Shown here in pieces: positions 13,201 through 24,943 of a stretch of DNA of 64,000 nucleotides. The translations under genes were made by a program, and so were the position numbers. The DNA comes from Daphnia pulex (lineage: Eukaryota > Arthropoda > Branchiopoda > Diplostraca > Daphniidae): positions 310,001 through 374,000 of the forward strand of contig NC_060019.1 in NCBI RefSeq assembly GCF_021134715.1. Direction: 5' to 3'. Below the pieces are notes generated by a model. The model saw only the letters and a list, made by a program, of their open reading frames with translations. It ran no database searches and was not told where the DNA came from. The number at the start of each line of letters is the position of its first letter. The first letter of the stretch is position 1.

Positions 13201-16200
13201 AGCCCAGGCTTTATTAAACACAGGTGGCCGACACCACCGGGCATCTAATTTACGTCCGAGTTAAATCCTCAAGTTTCCAACCGAAAAAAATAAAATAAAA
13301 ATAAAAATCATTCAAGCGATACGTAGGTAATATAAAGATAGCCATCATCAACATTCTCAACCGTCTGGTCCGGCTATTAAAAAAACCCAGAAAAACTCTA
13401 TTTGTTTTTTCTTCTTTTCGTGATTCTTGCTGCAGATGCAATAAAATAAAAAAGGGCTAGCCTTTTCCGCTTACTGGTGTAGATTTACGCAACGCGATCG
13501 ACCAAAAGGCGAAACTTAAAACCCGACAAACAAGAAGAAAAGAAAAGAAGAAGAAAATAACCCCGTCGAGTCTCCTGCTGCTGAGATTGCTGTTAGTGTA
13601 AAGGCTGCTGTCACCGCCATCACTATAGGCCCCAGCATCGATTTATCACGCGTGTCAACTGGCTCCCTTTTTCTTCTTATTTTCTTATTCGCCCCGTTTC
13701 AAGTGACGCCATGCATAAAATTCAGAAAAATCAAATAACCCGTAAAAGTAAATGAACGACTAGAACCGAAAAAACAAAAGGGAAAAAATCAACGACTAAG
13801 CGAAAAATATCAACCGGGGGGCAGCTGTGGGATATAATGAAACATTTTTCAATTGGAACAAAGACAAGAAAGGACCCAGAGTCCCCCCCCCCAAGTTGAA
13901 GCGGATGTCGAGTGAAGGGGAGGGAGAGAGTCGAATTGATATAAATACATTGCGAGTTTCAGCGTAAACCGACCGAGACGTCGTCGCCGCTGCCGACAGT
14001 CACGCGGGACCTTCTTTCGCTGCTGGCCCTGCTGTTGTTGTTGTTGTTATTTGGACTGTCTGCTGCTGGCGGCCGCCGCCTATTTCATAGGTGAACGCAC
14101 TTGATGTCTAACCTCCTCCCCCTCGCCATCACTAAACATTTTCCAAAATTAGATTTCTTCATTTACAACGGGGGGAGGGGATAACTGTGGCGGCGGGGAA
14201 TTTCACGAAAGTTTGGCGTGAATTTTTAAAATTGAAAAAAAATGTTTCAATTTCGTGCCGACGACGACGACATGGAGACATTCGGGAAATCTCGAGCCGC
14301 CGAGATGATTTATATTTCCGCGCGTATTGGAAAATGCCATCATCCGTCATCTGTTGGCAAACGCCAAAGGAAGAACAAACAAATCAGCGAAACATTTTTT
14401 CAATTTTTTTTCGAAATAACCGCCAAAAGATTTTGTCTATATAATAACAGGGGGGGGGGGTAAAAAGTCGGCGGCTAAACAACCGACTATCTCAGTTTGC
14501 TCAAGACAAACGTCAACTTCCTGTTCCTCCTCCATCTCCTCTGGTTTTAAGTGCAAGTTCAACATCTCGACGAAATTGGTGGGAGAAAATGTCTCGGAAC
14601 TTTTTAAAAAAAAAGTCGCGGGGTTGACACGTACCGAATGGACGAGAACCAGACCAAAGATATGACGCACGTAAAAGATGATGGCCTTTTCCTATTGTTA
14701 TTCTTTTTTAGCGTGAGGCGTGGGCGTGACTCTCGATTGATGGCCGTTTCTACTCAAACAAAACAGTCGAAATAGAATTCTCCCTCCATATTTCAACCGT
14801 AAAAATTGACGTTTTAAATGTATAAATAATTCCGCCATGATTTATTCAGCGATTGTTTGACGTCCATTCAATTTTTTTCTGATGGGTTGGCCCACACACC
14901 AAACGTGTAAACAGAAAAATAAATTGGAAATGAGTCAAAATATTTTCCCACTTTTCCAGCTGTCGGGGGTTTTCAACCAAAACGTTTCGGCTTCCACTTT
15001 CCATTTAAAATTTTCGACAAAAGTCTTTCAAAGTCTTTCACGGTTTGTTTATTAAACAAAACGAGTCCTCTCACCCCTTCTTCCTTTTCATTTGTAACAG
15101 CAGACGGATCGATTCACGATGGAAGGACGAAATCGTCGACTTGAAAGAATAAACTGATCCGACTGCATCCGCTTTTTTAAAATAAATCCAAACCGAAAAA
15201 ATCATTAAATTCCACGACTGTCACAAAATTGTCGTGGAATTCCGTCCGTTTGATTTATTGCATTCCGGCCAGTGAGAGCAAAGTTTCCGTCGCCGGAGTA
15301 AAATGAGAAATGCTTTTTTTAAAAAGAGTTTCCCGACGACGATCTCAAGTTCCTCGACATTCACCCAGGAGCTCTCAAGGTATAGTAGCAGCTCCTTCCA
15401 AAGTTGTTGTTTTTTCCTTTCATTTCCTTTGCGTCGACATCAAACATGGCGGCGCGCCGGTGTCACTTATCAGCAGTTGACTGTTATAGGACCATCCACC
15501 CAGCAAGACGAAGAAGAATTGATATCGATTTTCTGATTAGTTATTATTGAACGGAAAATAGAAAAAAAGAAGAATCTGAAGAGAGAGAAGCATATCTATG
15601 GCAACAACAACCAATCAAACTGGACTGGAGGGGTTTTCTTCCGGATGAATAACAACCAAAGAAAAAGAGAATTTTTTGTTGATTGAACACAAATTCAATT
15701 GACGAAATCTCTGCGTAACCCTTGACGTCACACGCAGGTGCATTTATCGGATATCTTATAAGTAGGACGCAACCGGACAAAAGTCTCCTATTTCCCCCAG
15801 CAACAACACCAACAACACCAACCGGCCCGTGAATTTTTTAAAATTTCATTCTTCTATATTGACACTGTTGGAAACATGCGTTTTAATATTACACAGTGTG
15901 CGTGTCATCTATCCCGAAATACGCCACGTCACTTTTAGTTTGAAGAAATGTTTGTACGACGCCAACATCGTTCGTTTTTCTCACACACACGACAGACGTA
16001 CTACAAAATGTAGAAAATTGTCATGACAAAAATCTAATCCATCCTCCCTAAACTCACCCACCACCACCCCCTGGAGAATCCTGAAAAAATGATGAGGCCA
16101 TATTGTTGTTGCGGGACTTATGGGACACACACAGACACAATTTACGATCGTTTGGTAATTCATATCGTTATCCCGCTTTCAAAAGAGAAATAGATACTAT

Positions 16201-19190
16201 ATTTCCCATTCATTGTTCAATTCCCCTGGCTTACATAGCAAAATGCTACGATTTATATATTTACCATTAAATAATGCAGAGCTCTAGCTAGCTGGCCTTA
16301 ATCCTCGGCTATTGATTCCCGCACGAATCCCGCCCAGCAGCAGCAGGTTCTTCTTTTTTTGACTGGGAAAAAAGATGCTCTTTGGGGGATTGAAGGAATA
16401 AAGTTTTGTGTGTGTGTTTAGGGGGATTTCTCGGTGGCCTTATTCAACAATGAATTTTTATATCTAGTCTCCACCCAGTCTAACCTTTTAAAAAGAAGAA
16501 GAGGATGAGCGGCCGTCAATTTACTGGGCAATTCAGCCCGTCCAAAATGGGGAAGGCGAGAGCACGTCTTGTTATTTCCCCCCCGTTCGATATCACAGTT
16601 GCGTGATTCAATTTCCCAAACTGTCGCCTTCGATCGTCTGTTACCAAAATCACTACTTTTCCTGTGGAAATCTTTTTCGCTTTCTTCACGAAAAGAAGAA
16701 GAAGAGATGAATCAAATGGTGTCCATTAGTCACCCAAAAAGTTCAAATAGAAGAAGATATTTTCCTTATTCTTATCGTCTCACTGGACCGAAATGGAATT
16801 TCCCACCTCCTCCTTCTTGCACAAGTATCCACCAGCTCAATCCATTTGTCAAAAGTCAGAAAATAAATAAGAAAACGAGGGGGAAGAAAAGTCAAACGAT
16901 ATCCAACATCCATCAATTTCTCAAAGTGGGCTGCTCCTACTTTTTCCTCACCCACCATAATAGTCGACGTAATAATCAAATACCACACGTCTAGCTCTCT
17001 CTCCCCACACACAAAAATTGGTCAAGTAAATCCTTAAGGGGGGCGAATAATATGGGACCGTTGCTTCCGTTTCGGCCACCCAACAACCAAATGGGGAAAG
17101 AAGTTTATCTTCTTAAGAAAACATTGAAATCGTTTGTTTTTTACTCCTCAGAAAGAAGATGGAAGGGTGGATTAAAATCCAGCGGATGGCATATGAAATT
17201 CACTGTAATCCCTCATGCATTTTACATGAAACGTCATGTCGTTCGTTCGTCCTCCTGGTAGAGAGAAATGGAGATTTCGGCACGACCCAAAAACATATTC
17301 TACCAACTTTTGTCGTTTTTCTAATCTAACCCACCAACAACAAGAAAAAATAAATAAAGTGATATTGCTTTTTGGGGGGTATAAGAAGATGATCTAGACG
17401 CCATTTCTCTCTCCCGGCTTTTGTCGTTCAATCACGCACGACGCCAACGGGGGGGTTTTTTACCCATTTTTCCCGTTCAATAATTTTTCCTTTTCTTTTT
17501 TCTGGACGCCAGAGATGACATGACGGAATGTTTCAAACAATTGAAAACGACAAAAATTCACACCACCCCGACAGACTTATAAAAAAGAAGAAAGAAAAGG
17601 ACAAAAATTGAAGACTCACCCAAAAGACCGGCATTGTGCTGGGACCAAGTGGCTCGAATTAGCGTAGCTGCCATCCTATTTTATAAATCAAAAAGAACAA
17701 AAAAAGAAAGAAAATGATGATTATTGTTATTTTAGAATCGTGTTGAAATCATAAAAGAGCGTTTTAAAAATTCTAAAACAACATTCCATTCGTTTGAATG
17801 CGCCGTATCGAATTCAATCCTATACATTTACAGGGGATCTAGATCGCCGTGGGGGGTGAGACTGTAAATTGCGCAACACTATATCAGAATTATTACATGT
17901 TATGGTCCCACCCTGTATAGTCTACCCCACACAGATGCAAGAAAAAGAGAGATGGATGAATCCCATTCAGGAATCTCATATCTCGGCCTAGTCTATGGGT
18001 CCAGTGTTGATCCATCCGCAAAGAGCTGCTGGGCGAGCTATACAAAATTCCCTTCATCTTCATCATCATCTTCTTCTTCGTGCCCAGCTCAATGGCAATT
18101 AGAAATAAGGTTCAACACAGCGTGTCTCTACCGGCAGCTACCCACTAATAATAACAAGGAAGCGCACGTCTTTCTAATTCCTCTTTATATCAACATTTTC
18201 TTCTTCTCCTACAATCGAACAGATGACTAGGCGCAAAATCACATCTCTCTACAGCGCAGTAACAACTTATGGGCGGCCATTGATCACCGGGCGGCCAGCC
18301 AAGCCACCGACAACCGGGCGGGAGGATTGACACACACAGACCTCTCAAATGTATAAAATTCTTCTTCTTCTTCTGACAAGGAAATTCTCTTTTTTTTTAA
18401 ACAGGGGAAAGGAACCCCTCGACTCACAAAACTGTATAATAAGATGACCAAAGATGGTCAAGAAGAAAAGAAACTCTCCTGTAGACACACACACGCGCTC
18501 GTCTCTTAGATTCTCTCCCCTATACTTTGACGGGAAGAAATCTTAACTTGAAGAGCTGATAGAACATGGATACCAAACAGTACACACACAACTTGTGTGT
18601 TGACTTTTACCCCATTGGTTCGCGTGTTGTCCATTTCAAAAAGACCGCCCACCACGACCATTTTGATTGTTGTAACATTTCCTGGAGAAATGAATTTTTC
18701 TCCCCTTTTGTTTTTACTTCCATCACAAAAGCAACAAGAAAGAGACAAAATGCCAACAGAGTTTTCATCACATTTTTTTCTTTAGTTTGGCGCCCCCTCG
18801 CCATCGATTCCTAACATTCCATTCCTCTTCTTCTTTTTGAAAATGTTTCTGTTGTAGCTGCTGCATAATAATAAACTTGTAACAACCCGTTGAAAGGCGG
18901 GAGAAAGATTTCCCCCAAGAATATAAGCAGAAGGTAATCATCAACTCGGCTGCTGGCACACTCACACCCCCAGAGTACCGCGCCCGGATGATATACGATC
19001 GATTGACTTGTTGCAGCACCGTGAAATATATGGCGGGAATAATATACACCACCAACGCCAGCGGGTGTAAACTGTCGTCTCGCTCACTTACCGGCTTGTG
19101 TGTCAAAAGACGAAGAAATTTGAAACGTCAACAAGATAGAAAATTAAAATAAAAATGAACTTACAGCAGCAAGAGCTTCACGCTCAACAT
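1260..19190 (-). CDS. Mp: Multiplexin (collagen XV/XVIII-type), N-terminal part, 9 exons, runs off left edge
   Basis: Basement-membrane collagen/proteoglycan core. Exons read from the right: 19190-19165, 17675-17620, 12368-12156, 12063-11927, 11862-11629, 10530-10459, 5206-5156, 5068-4891, 1366-1260; phases agree throughout, giving 358 residues in the window. Residues 1-20 (begins MLSVKLLLLMAATL) form a signal peptide split between exons 1 and 2. Residues about 28-240 match the thrombospondin-N/laminin-G-like domain of collagens XV/XVIII (LYIGQAGG, GTIQELKL, then VQCED). SGDGSGD at 248-254 and GSG at 276-278, in acidic surroundings, are glycosaminoglycan attachment candidates. A proline-rich stretch follows, then Gly-X-Y triplets with Gly at 341, 344, 347, 350 and 353. 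The remaining triple helix and endostatin would lie left of the window. Introns reach about 5.2 kb. Family assignment is firm; further small exons in the long introns could have been missed. Confidence 0.88.
1367..4890 (-). other. Multiplexin intron 8 (about 3.5 kb)
   Basis: Between the Ser-Gly/proline-rich exon and the first Gly-X-Y exon. Holds purine-rich and simple-sequence tracts: a GAC repeat near 2394-2411, AAG repeats near 2440-2460 and 2512-2532, and a CA repeat near 2875-2889. No coding exon recognised. Short open frames such as those at 2372-2740 are low-complexity translations of these tracts. Confidence 0.65.
7229..7251. repeat. CA microsatellite
   Basis: Near-perfect run of CA dinucleotides inside multiplexin intron 6, one of several CA/GT runs in the first 20 kb. 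Confidence 0.9.
8109..8128. repeat. CAA microsatellite
   Basis: About six CAA units inside multiplexin intron 6; similar trinucleotide runs occur near 2394 (GAC) and 14035 (TTG). Confidence 0.85.
8629..8648. repeat. Perfect 20-bp palindrome within a longer inverted repeat
   Basis: GGGGTTGG-AATT-CCAACCCC reads the same on both strands. It is flanked by further complementary sequence (CGCTTTTCC-AAA on the left, AAAGGAGAAAAAGCG on the right), giving an imperfect hairpin of about 48 bp in all. Lies in multiplexin intron 6, far from any exon. Confidence 0.85.
10531..11628 (-). other. Multiplexin intron 5 (about 1.1 kb)
   Basis: Between the two last exons of the thrombospondin-N-like domain. T/C-rich, with no coding signal. 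A TATAAAAGG string near 11512 on the plus strand has no gene behind it. Confidence 0.6.
12369..17619 (-). other. Multiplexin intron 2 (about 5.25 kb)
   Basis: Separates the signal-peptide exons from the first thrombospondin-N-like exon. Low-complexity purine/pyrimidine tracts, poly-G/C runs (about 13885, 14450) and an inverted repeat at 15208-15241. No exon recognised on either strand. Confidence 0.6.
15208..15241. repeat. 11-bp inverted repeat
   Basis: AATTCCACGAC at 15208-15218 is the exact reverse complement of GTCGTGGAATT at 15231-15241, with a 12-nt loop. Intronic; function unknown. Confidence 0.8.
17676..19164 (-). other. Multiplexin intron 1 (about 1.5 kb)
   Basis: Intron splitting the signal-peptide codons: donor after phase 2 at 19165, acceptor before 17675. 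Contains a TCT/TCA run near 18055-18080 and a CA run near 18486-18494. No coding exon recognised. Confidence 0.65.
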
Positions 19191-20956
19191 GATTTCCTCT
19201 AATCGGTCGAGTGACTTTTTTCAAAATTTGATTATTTCTTTGAAAATTATTTGGGGAAATAATGTTTCACTCGGTTGATTCACCCCGGTGATGACAACGA
19301 GACGGTCGGATTCGAGTCCAGCACATTTGATCGCCTCCTGGGGGTTTCTAATTTCACGACATTCAAACCCACCGCCGCCGCAACATCACACGCACACAAA
19401 CTTGTGTCCCCATATACAATTACACCGCTGCAAAATTTTCTTTCCCTTTTTATTTTAAAGCAAATGAACCCGTTGATATAATAACACAAATTCACGCGGT
19501 CGTGACGGCCCAGTCGGATTTCAAGATGAACACGTCCGTTCACTGCACCGGTCTACAGTCAACTACTAGCACCAAGAGGCCGGCTGCCATCTCCCCTCTC
19601 TCTACAACCCCCGCCCGTCCATCCTCCCACCACCAAAACACACACCTCCCCCCCTTCTCTATACCTCAGTCGTGTATAGGAGAGTCGCTTTAGAAAAGAA
19701 GAAATGGATTTCACGGTTCACAACTAAAACTGTTCAGCGCGCGTGCCCCGGAAACTGTACGAGAGGAGATGCCACCCCACCCTCTTTGCATCTTGTCCAA
19801 GAAGAAGAAGGCGTGTTCGACACCCAAAAATTCAAAAGAGAAAAAAAAAACCATTTTAAAATATTTCGTGAAATTAAAGCAAAAGAAAGAAAGTCAAACA
19901 GAAAGTTTTTCTCAAAAGAATTCAGAGACAATTTTTTTCAAAAAACAAAATTGGAAGCAATAAAAAAGAGAAATTTACGTCGGTGTGTTGGGACCGCGCG
20001 CGGTGGAAATCAGAGAAGCGTTAATGATCTGGTTTTGTGTGACACATGTTGTGTGGGTCTCTCTTCATCAAAATAATTTTTAAAAGGGAATGAACGCCAC
20101 CCAAGAATAGCCGCGACCAAATCTAATAAATCTTGTAACCAATTATTTGATATTTCTTAAAGTCGATATCACATTCCTCGACAAAATCCGGATTTGGGTT
20201 TCACATTGACAAAACAAGAAGAAGTTTCTTTTTTTTTTCTCCCATCATCTTGTATATATGTACACGTCTGTGCCCGGCGGGACGAACCCGCAAGCCGCAC
20301 CTCAACGTGCCAGGCGAAACAAGAAGACGAGGGGAGGATATCATTCACCGTCAAAGAAGCTCAGCAGCAGCAGCAACAGCAGCGAGATAGGCAACACAAG
20401 GAGAGAGAGAGCCACCAAAAGAACTCTTGTTAGGTTATACAACATTGTCTCAAAACAAGATAAGAACCCCCCACTACCACCCGAAGAAAAACGAACACGA
20501 TAATCAAAAAAGGGAGAAAGCGGAATGATTGCGTCTCAAGGTTCACGCCCGCTTTCAACATCCCTCTTGAGCTGAAACTCGTCGGAGGGTCTCAATGCAA
20601 CAACTTAAAGTTCCGCTATAGAAAAACAAAGGGAAGAAAAAATAAAACGTGTCTGTCATTTCACATTTTCTGCGGAGGCGTAAAAGAGTCTTATCAGTGT
20701 CGGGTGACGAGGATGGATTCGGGATAGCATCATCCATCATATTCTCTTCCACCGGAATTTTTCTTTATTATTCTCTTTCGAATATAAAATCGATTGCTGC
20801 CAATCACGTCACGCCCACTACATGTTTCCCGAGCTTGGCCTTTTTTAAAAACTTAAGTGACTTAAATGGCTATTGTATGGATCAACGATAAGTACAAATA
20901 AGGACTGTCTACTTGGGCATATCTACCAAATCGTGTTTACAACAGTACTGCATCCA
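19191..20956. other. Spacer between multiplexin start and ALKBH7 3' end
   Basis: Should hold the multiplexin promoter and 5' UTR, perhaps with a non-coding first exon, because an acceptor-like CCGATTAG lies just before the start codon. CAG and GA runs lie near 20365-20415. No convincing gene on either strand. Confidence 0.5.
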
Positions 20957-21883
20957 TTATGATGATGGCGGTGGTGGACTACGGCAGATTACAGAGATAC
21001 GCCTAGTTTTCGTGACTTTCTCTCCCCGGAAGAAGGATTCGCTATTGTTCAGAATTTCGTGATTAAATTCGTATCTAGCAAAGTCCCTGCAATAACAAAG
21101 AGAGAGACAGAAATTTAGATAGAGTTATATATCACGATGGGCTCTATTTTGCATAGATAATTACTTCATTATATACAATGATCTTCTCGGTAATAGTGCC
21201 GTGACCAAGACTTGGGGTCGCTGTATATGTATGAGCCTCATCACACTGGCTGTGAGCAGAGATATGCCCGATATGGTGGGGCCACAAAACTATGTTTAGA
21301 GAAATATACGAATAGATTAGAATGATAATTTCCAAACGCTGTCATCTATCATACCTTTATGCTGTCCAGATGTGGTTTGATGTGACCATTCTCAGCTAAA
21401 TCAAGCACATGGACATGCTGCATCGTGGTAGTTGAAAAGGCAAAAGCTCTCAACCGATTTATAACACAGTCATTGACTTGATTCCAAGTAGGTTTCTCTG
21501 TTTCCCTGTATCCGTGGATAGCCTTTTGGGTTTCGAATAACAAATGGTGGTCATTCAACAGTCAGACAACCTACGTGAACACGAAATTTCAGACTTACAT
21601 CATCCCAATGGTCATACTGATACCGGGACCTTTTGAACTTCACCTCCAACTCTTCCAATAGGTTATTCTCTTCTTCAGCACTGATGAAATCTTTGTAGAC
21701 TTGAAAGTCTTTCTCAAGCATTTGCCTCGTCGCTTCATCGCAGTCGGGAGAGAATTCTAAATTTGGAGAGATCCCGCGGGTCTCTGCGGGAGTTGAGCAT
21801 GTGCTTCTTGAATGGGAACAAGTAGCACTTAAAGGAATTGCGCGCTTCAAAACTGCACGAATATTGACCAGATAAAGCACCAT
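20957..21883 (-). CDS. ALKBH7: ALKBH7, mitochondrial AlkB-family dioxygenase homolog
   Basis: Fe(II)/2-oxoglutarate-dependent oxygenase of the AlkB family. Vertebrate ALKBH7 is mitochondrial and linked to programmed necrosis and fatty-acid metabolism. Exons from the right: 21883-21599, 21522-21355, 21289-21165, 21086-20957; 235 residues. Signature sequences: YDHWDD-AIHGYRETEK, HIKPHLDSIKFCG with iron ligands His146 and Asp148, a third ligand His202 in YEFNHEI, and the 2-oxoglutarate arginine region RRISVICR (221-228). The N-terminal 50 residues are basic and hydroxylated, fitting a mitochondrial presequence. Exon 1 extends the N-terminus by some 35 residues relative to human, so an inner start is possible. 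Divergent from LSM8, with 670 bp between start codons. Confidence 0.9.
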
Positions 21884-22556
21884 ATCTCGATGCTAAAATA
21901 TTCAACCATTAAAAGTCGGACATCAAAATATTTCAAATCGGCAATTTTCTGCAAAGAGCAGACGACGTTTGCGTGTGTGTACGTGACATGCCATATTTCG
22001 TTTTGATTGCAATCAAATGTAAAAAATGATGTCATTAAAAATGACAGACGGTACTTTATTTAATGGACATGTATATTTAAAATAAATAGATTTAACAAAA
22101 TTGGGCTGGGGTTAGTCACGCTAATATATTATTTCGTTTAATGTTAATACCTCAAAACCGACCAAATAAAGAATTATACCGCATAATGGAAATGTAGGGC
22201 CTATCTGATTTTCAAATTTATTTGATGGCCAAAGAAAACGATTCATCAAAACTCTAGCCTGCTGAGTTCTTCTCCTCACCAACCATTTGATTAACGTCTC
22301 GGGAAAATAGCCTCAGGCACCCCTTCTCGATTTCTTTAGTCTTTTTCAAATAACCAATTTCCATACATAAACAAAAATTATATTACTCTATCGAAATCAT
22401 TAATCACTGAAACATAAGTTTACTACAGTTTGTATGAATTAAATCTGAATAGAATGAATGAAAATACTTTGTTGATATTAAAGTAAAATAAACGGCAACG
22501 CTGTATTGCAGACGATTTTTACAAGCCAAATACAAAGTGAAGCGAGTGAAGAAATC
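21884..22556. promoter_or_regulatory. Divergent promoter region ALKBH7 / LSM8
   Basis: 670 bp between two divergent start codons. No TATA box is placed with confidence; AT-rich, no coding signal. It must hold the promoters of both housekeeping genes unless upstream exons exist. Confidence 0.45.
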
Positions 22557-23056
22557 ATGGCATCAACGTTAGATTCTTACGTTAATCGTGAGTTTTAATT
22601 ATTATATTGTTTATTATTCACTGAAAAATTGTATCTTTCTTGTTCGCAGGTTCCGTATGTGTTATCACGAGTGATGGGAGGAATTTTATTGTAAGTTGTA
22701 ACGCCCGATCACAAGGCATCATCCTCACTCAATAAACCGTTTGAAATAATTTCAATGTATTCTTTTTACAGGGTATTCTTAAAGGATTCGATCAGACTAT
22801 CAACCTTATCATTGACGACAGTCATGAGAGAGTGTTTAGTTCTACCCAGGGAGTTGAACAAGTCCAACTGGGACTGCACATCATCAGAGGAGACAATGTG
22901 TATGTTTCATCCACTTATTAGCTGTAAAATAACTCAATCATAACTATTTCTTGTTGTAATTTCAGAGTTTTAATTGGGGAAATTGATAATGAACTTGATT
23001 CCAGACTCAATTTATCAGAAATAAGAGCAGAACCACTAGCTCAAATCCACCATTAA
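22557..23056 (+). CDS. LSM8: LSM8, U6 snRNA-associated Sm-like protein
   Basis: Nuclear-specific subunit of the Lsm2-8 ring, which binds the 3' oligo-U of U6 snRNA. Exons: 22557-22587, 22650-22690, 22772-22899, 22966-23056, giving 96 residues, the same length as the human protein. The Sm fold is plain: VITSDGRNF, then GILKGFDQTINLIIDD (Sm1) and LHIIRGDNVVLIGEID (Sm2), ending IRAEPL. The exon 3 donor is taken at GT|GTATGT because this restores GDNVV; the GT two bases upstream would break the frame. Ends 63 bp from the convergent ZNF277 stop codon. Confidence 0.96.
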
Positions 23057-23119
23057 AGTTTGCATTATTCCATCATGATCACTTGAAATACAATCTTTTT
23101 TACAGCTTTGTAGAATCAT

Positions 23120-24620
23120 TCATTTTTTTACAATTAGCTCTAGTTTAAGCAGTTCTTCTTCAACTACTTTAAGGTTTATGATGGTGTCTTCAGGGATCAC
23201 TGTTACCTAATTAAATGAAAAATCATGAAAACAAGTTTTTACATTAATAAAAATCAGACTTAATATAATTTACTTGGTCGGTTTCAGTAGAATCATCTGG
23301 AATGGTATCTTCTAGCAAACAAAGAAGAGCATCATTTTCATAGGTTGGAAAGTAGTACCTAAAAGTTTATCCAATAAAATAGGATCCACAAATAGAAAAT
23401 TTTGAATGTATCCGGCTTACTGTGACTGATCCCAAACTGCCCGATCGGGAAGTTTAAAGTGACTGAAGTTTTGCATGTGCTCTCTCAGTTTATCCCGGGA
23501 TTCAAACTGCTCATCGCAAAGTATGCATTTCTTTTCATGCACTTGTCTCCTGACGTAGTTGACAATCTTAATTTGCTGATAGATACTAAAGCTCTTTTTC
23601 AGGCCCAGAAAATCAAAGTTACTGTGAGATGCAATATGTTGGGATAAAACATCTGGTGCACTTGATTGAAAATCACAGAATAAGCAAATAGCTTCAGTCT
23701 CTGGCTCAAACCAGTCAGACCAATCTTCATTTTGGCAGTATTCATCAAATTCATCCATTATTTCCTTCCATGATTTTCCAGGCTCAAGGTAGTTCACCAA
23801 GTAAAATTTATCATATTCCTTATTGTGTGGGTTGATTTTCTTGTGGATTTTCTTTCTCATGTGCTCCTTCAACACAGTCCTATCCTTGAATGTTTTCTCG
23901 CAGTATAGGCAGATGTTCTGGGCTAACTTTTCATCTAGCAAATTTAAGAATTCTTCAACAAATACAATGTTGTCTGGAAGCCCAACACTAAAGTTATGAT
24001 CAAAGTTCATGTGATCAAACAGGACTTTACGGTTTCCTGTGAAAATTTTACGACAGAAGAGACAAGAATGTGAGAACTCTTCATCTTTTCTTTCTTTCTG
24101 TTGTTGTTTTAAAACAAGGTTCTGTAAACAAAAATGTCAAAACAGTCAATAATAACCTAAAAGTAGGCCAAGCAACAAATGAATTATTCCACTAACCAAT
24201 TTCTCTTTTTGCAGTTTCTCTCGCAGATTTTGATCTTCTGGGAGTTCATGTGCCAACATGAAATATTCCTCCTTTTCACCTTTTTCATTTTCTGCTTCCA
24301 TGACAAAGCAATAGGCTTTAGGATCACATTCCCTAAACTTTGGTCTCCAGTAATCCACATATCTGATTTAAAAAGGGAAAATTACAAGTCAAAATTGGCA
24401 GTAATAAAACAGCAAATAAAAACCTTTTAAGATCAACAATTTCCTTGACGTCGGCAACAACCAATTTGTGAGTGAGTAAGAAGTGAGCAAGGATTTGATC
24501 ATTTGACGACTTCAAATCAAACATTTCTGAGCAAAACAGACATTCACATAGAGTTGAAACAACCGACTCTTCTTGGACTTGTTTGTCGGGGAATGTCAGA
24601 GGCTCTAGAATAGGATTCAT
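23120..24620 (-). CDS. ZNF277: ZNF277-like C2H2 zinc-finger protein
   Basis: Exons from the right: 24620-24424, 24362-24197, 24121-23421, 23358-23274, 23206-23120; 411 residues. Zinc-finger cysteine/histidine sets are spread along the protein: CLFCSEMF...H near the N-terminus, CLFCRKIF...H, CLYCEKTF...H, CLFCDFQS...H and CILCDEQF...H. The characteristic block DLKRYVDYWRPKF joins exons 1 and 2. In vertebrates ZNF277 is a nuclear factor reported to bind ribosomal protein uS5 and Polycomb components; the role here is by homology only. The exon 1 donor reads AAAAG|GTTTTT, a weak match to consensus but required by the conserved junction. The GTG at 24356-24358 is not a start. Confidence 0.9.
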
Positions 24621-24943
24621 TTTTGCAGAAAACCAATTGACACTGCGTTATAATCATTAGTTTGCCCTCTTGCCAACACTTTTGTAAACCGACGTCTTGA
24701 CTAAAAACCCACATTACTCGTCTGCTTCTATTATGAAACTCGGACGCCATCTACCGCAAAGAAAATTCTTTATATTCATTTTGTGTGTGTGTACAAAAAC
24801 GCGCATTCTTTTCTGAGTGTGTATAACAATAATAAAGAAAACCCGGAAAATATCTAATAAATGTGTTGACTACCAAGTCAAAAAGACTAGACTCTTGATA
24901 ACCAAATAATCGTACCTATGGTCCCATACCAAATAAATCAAAG

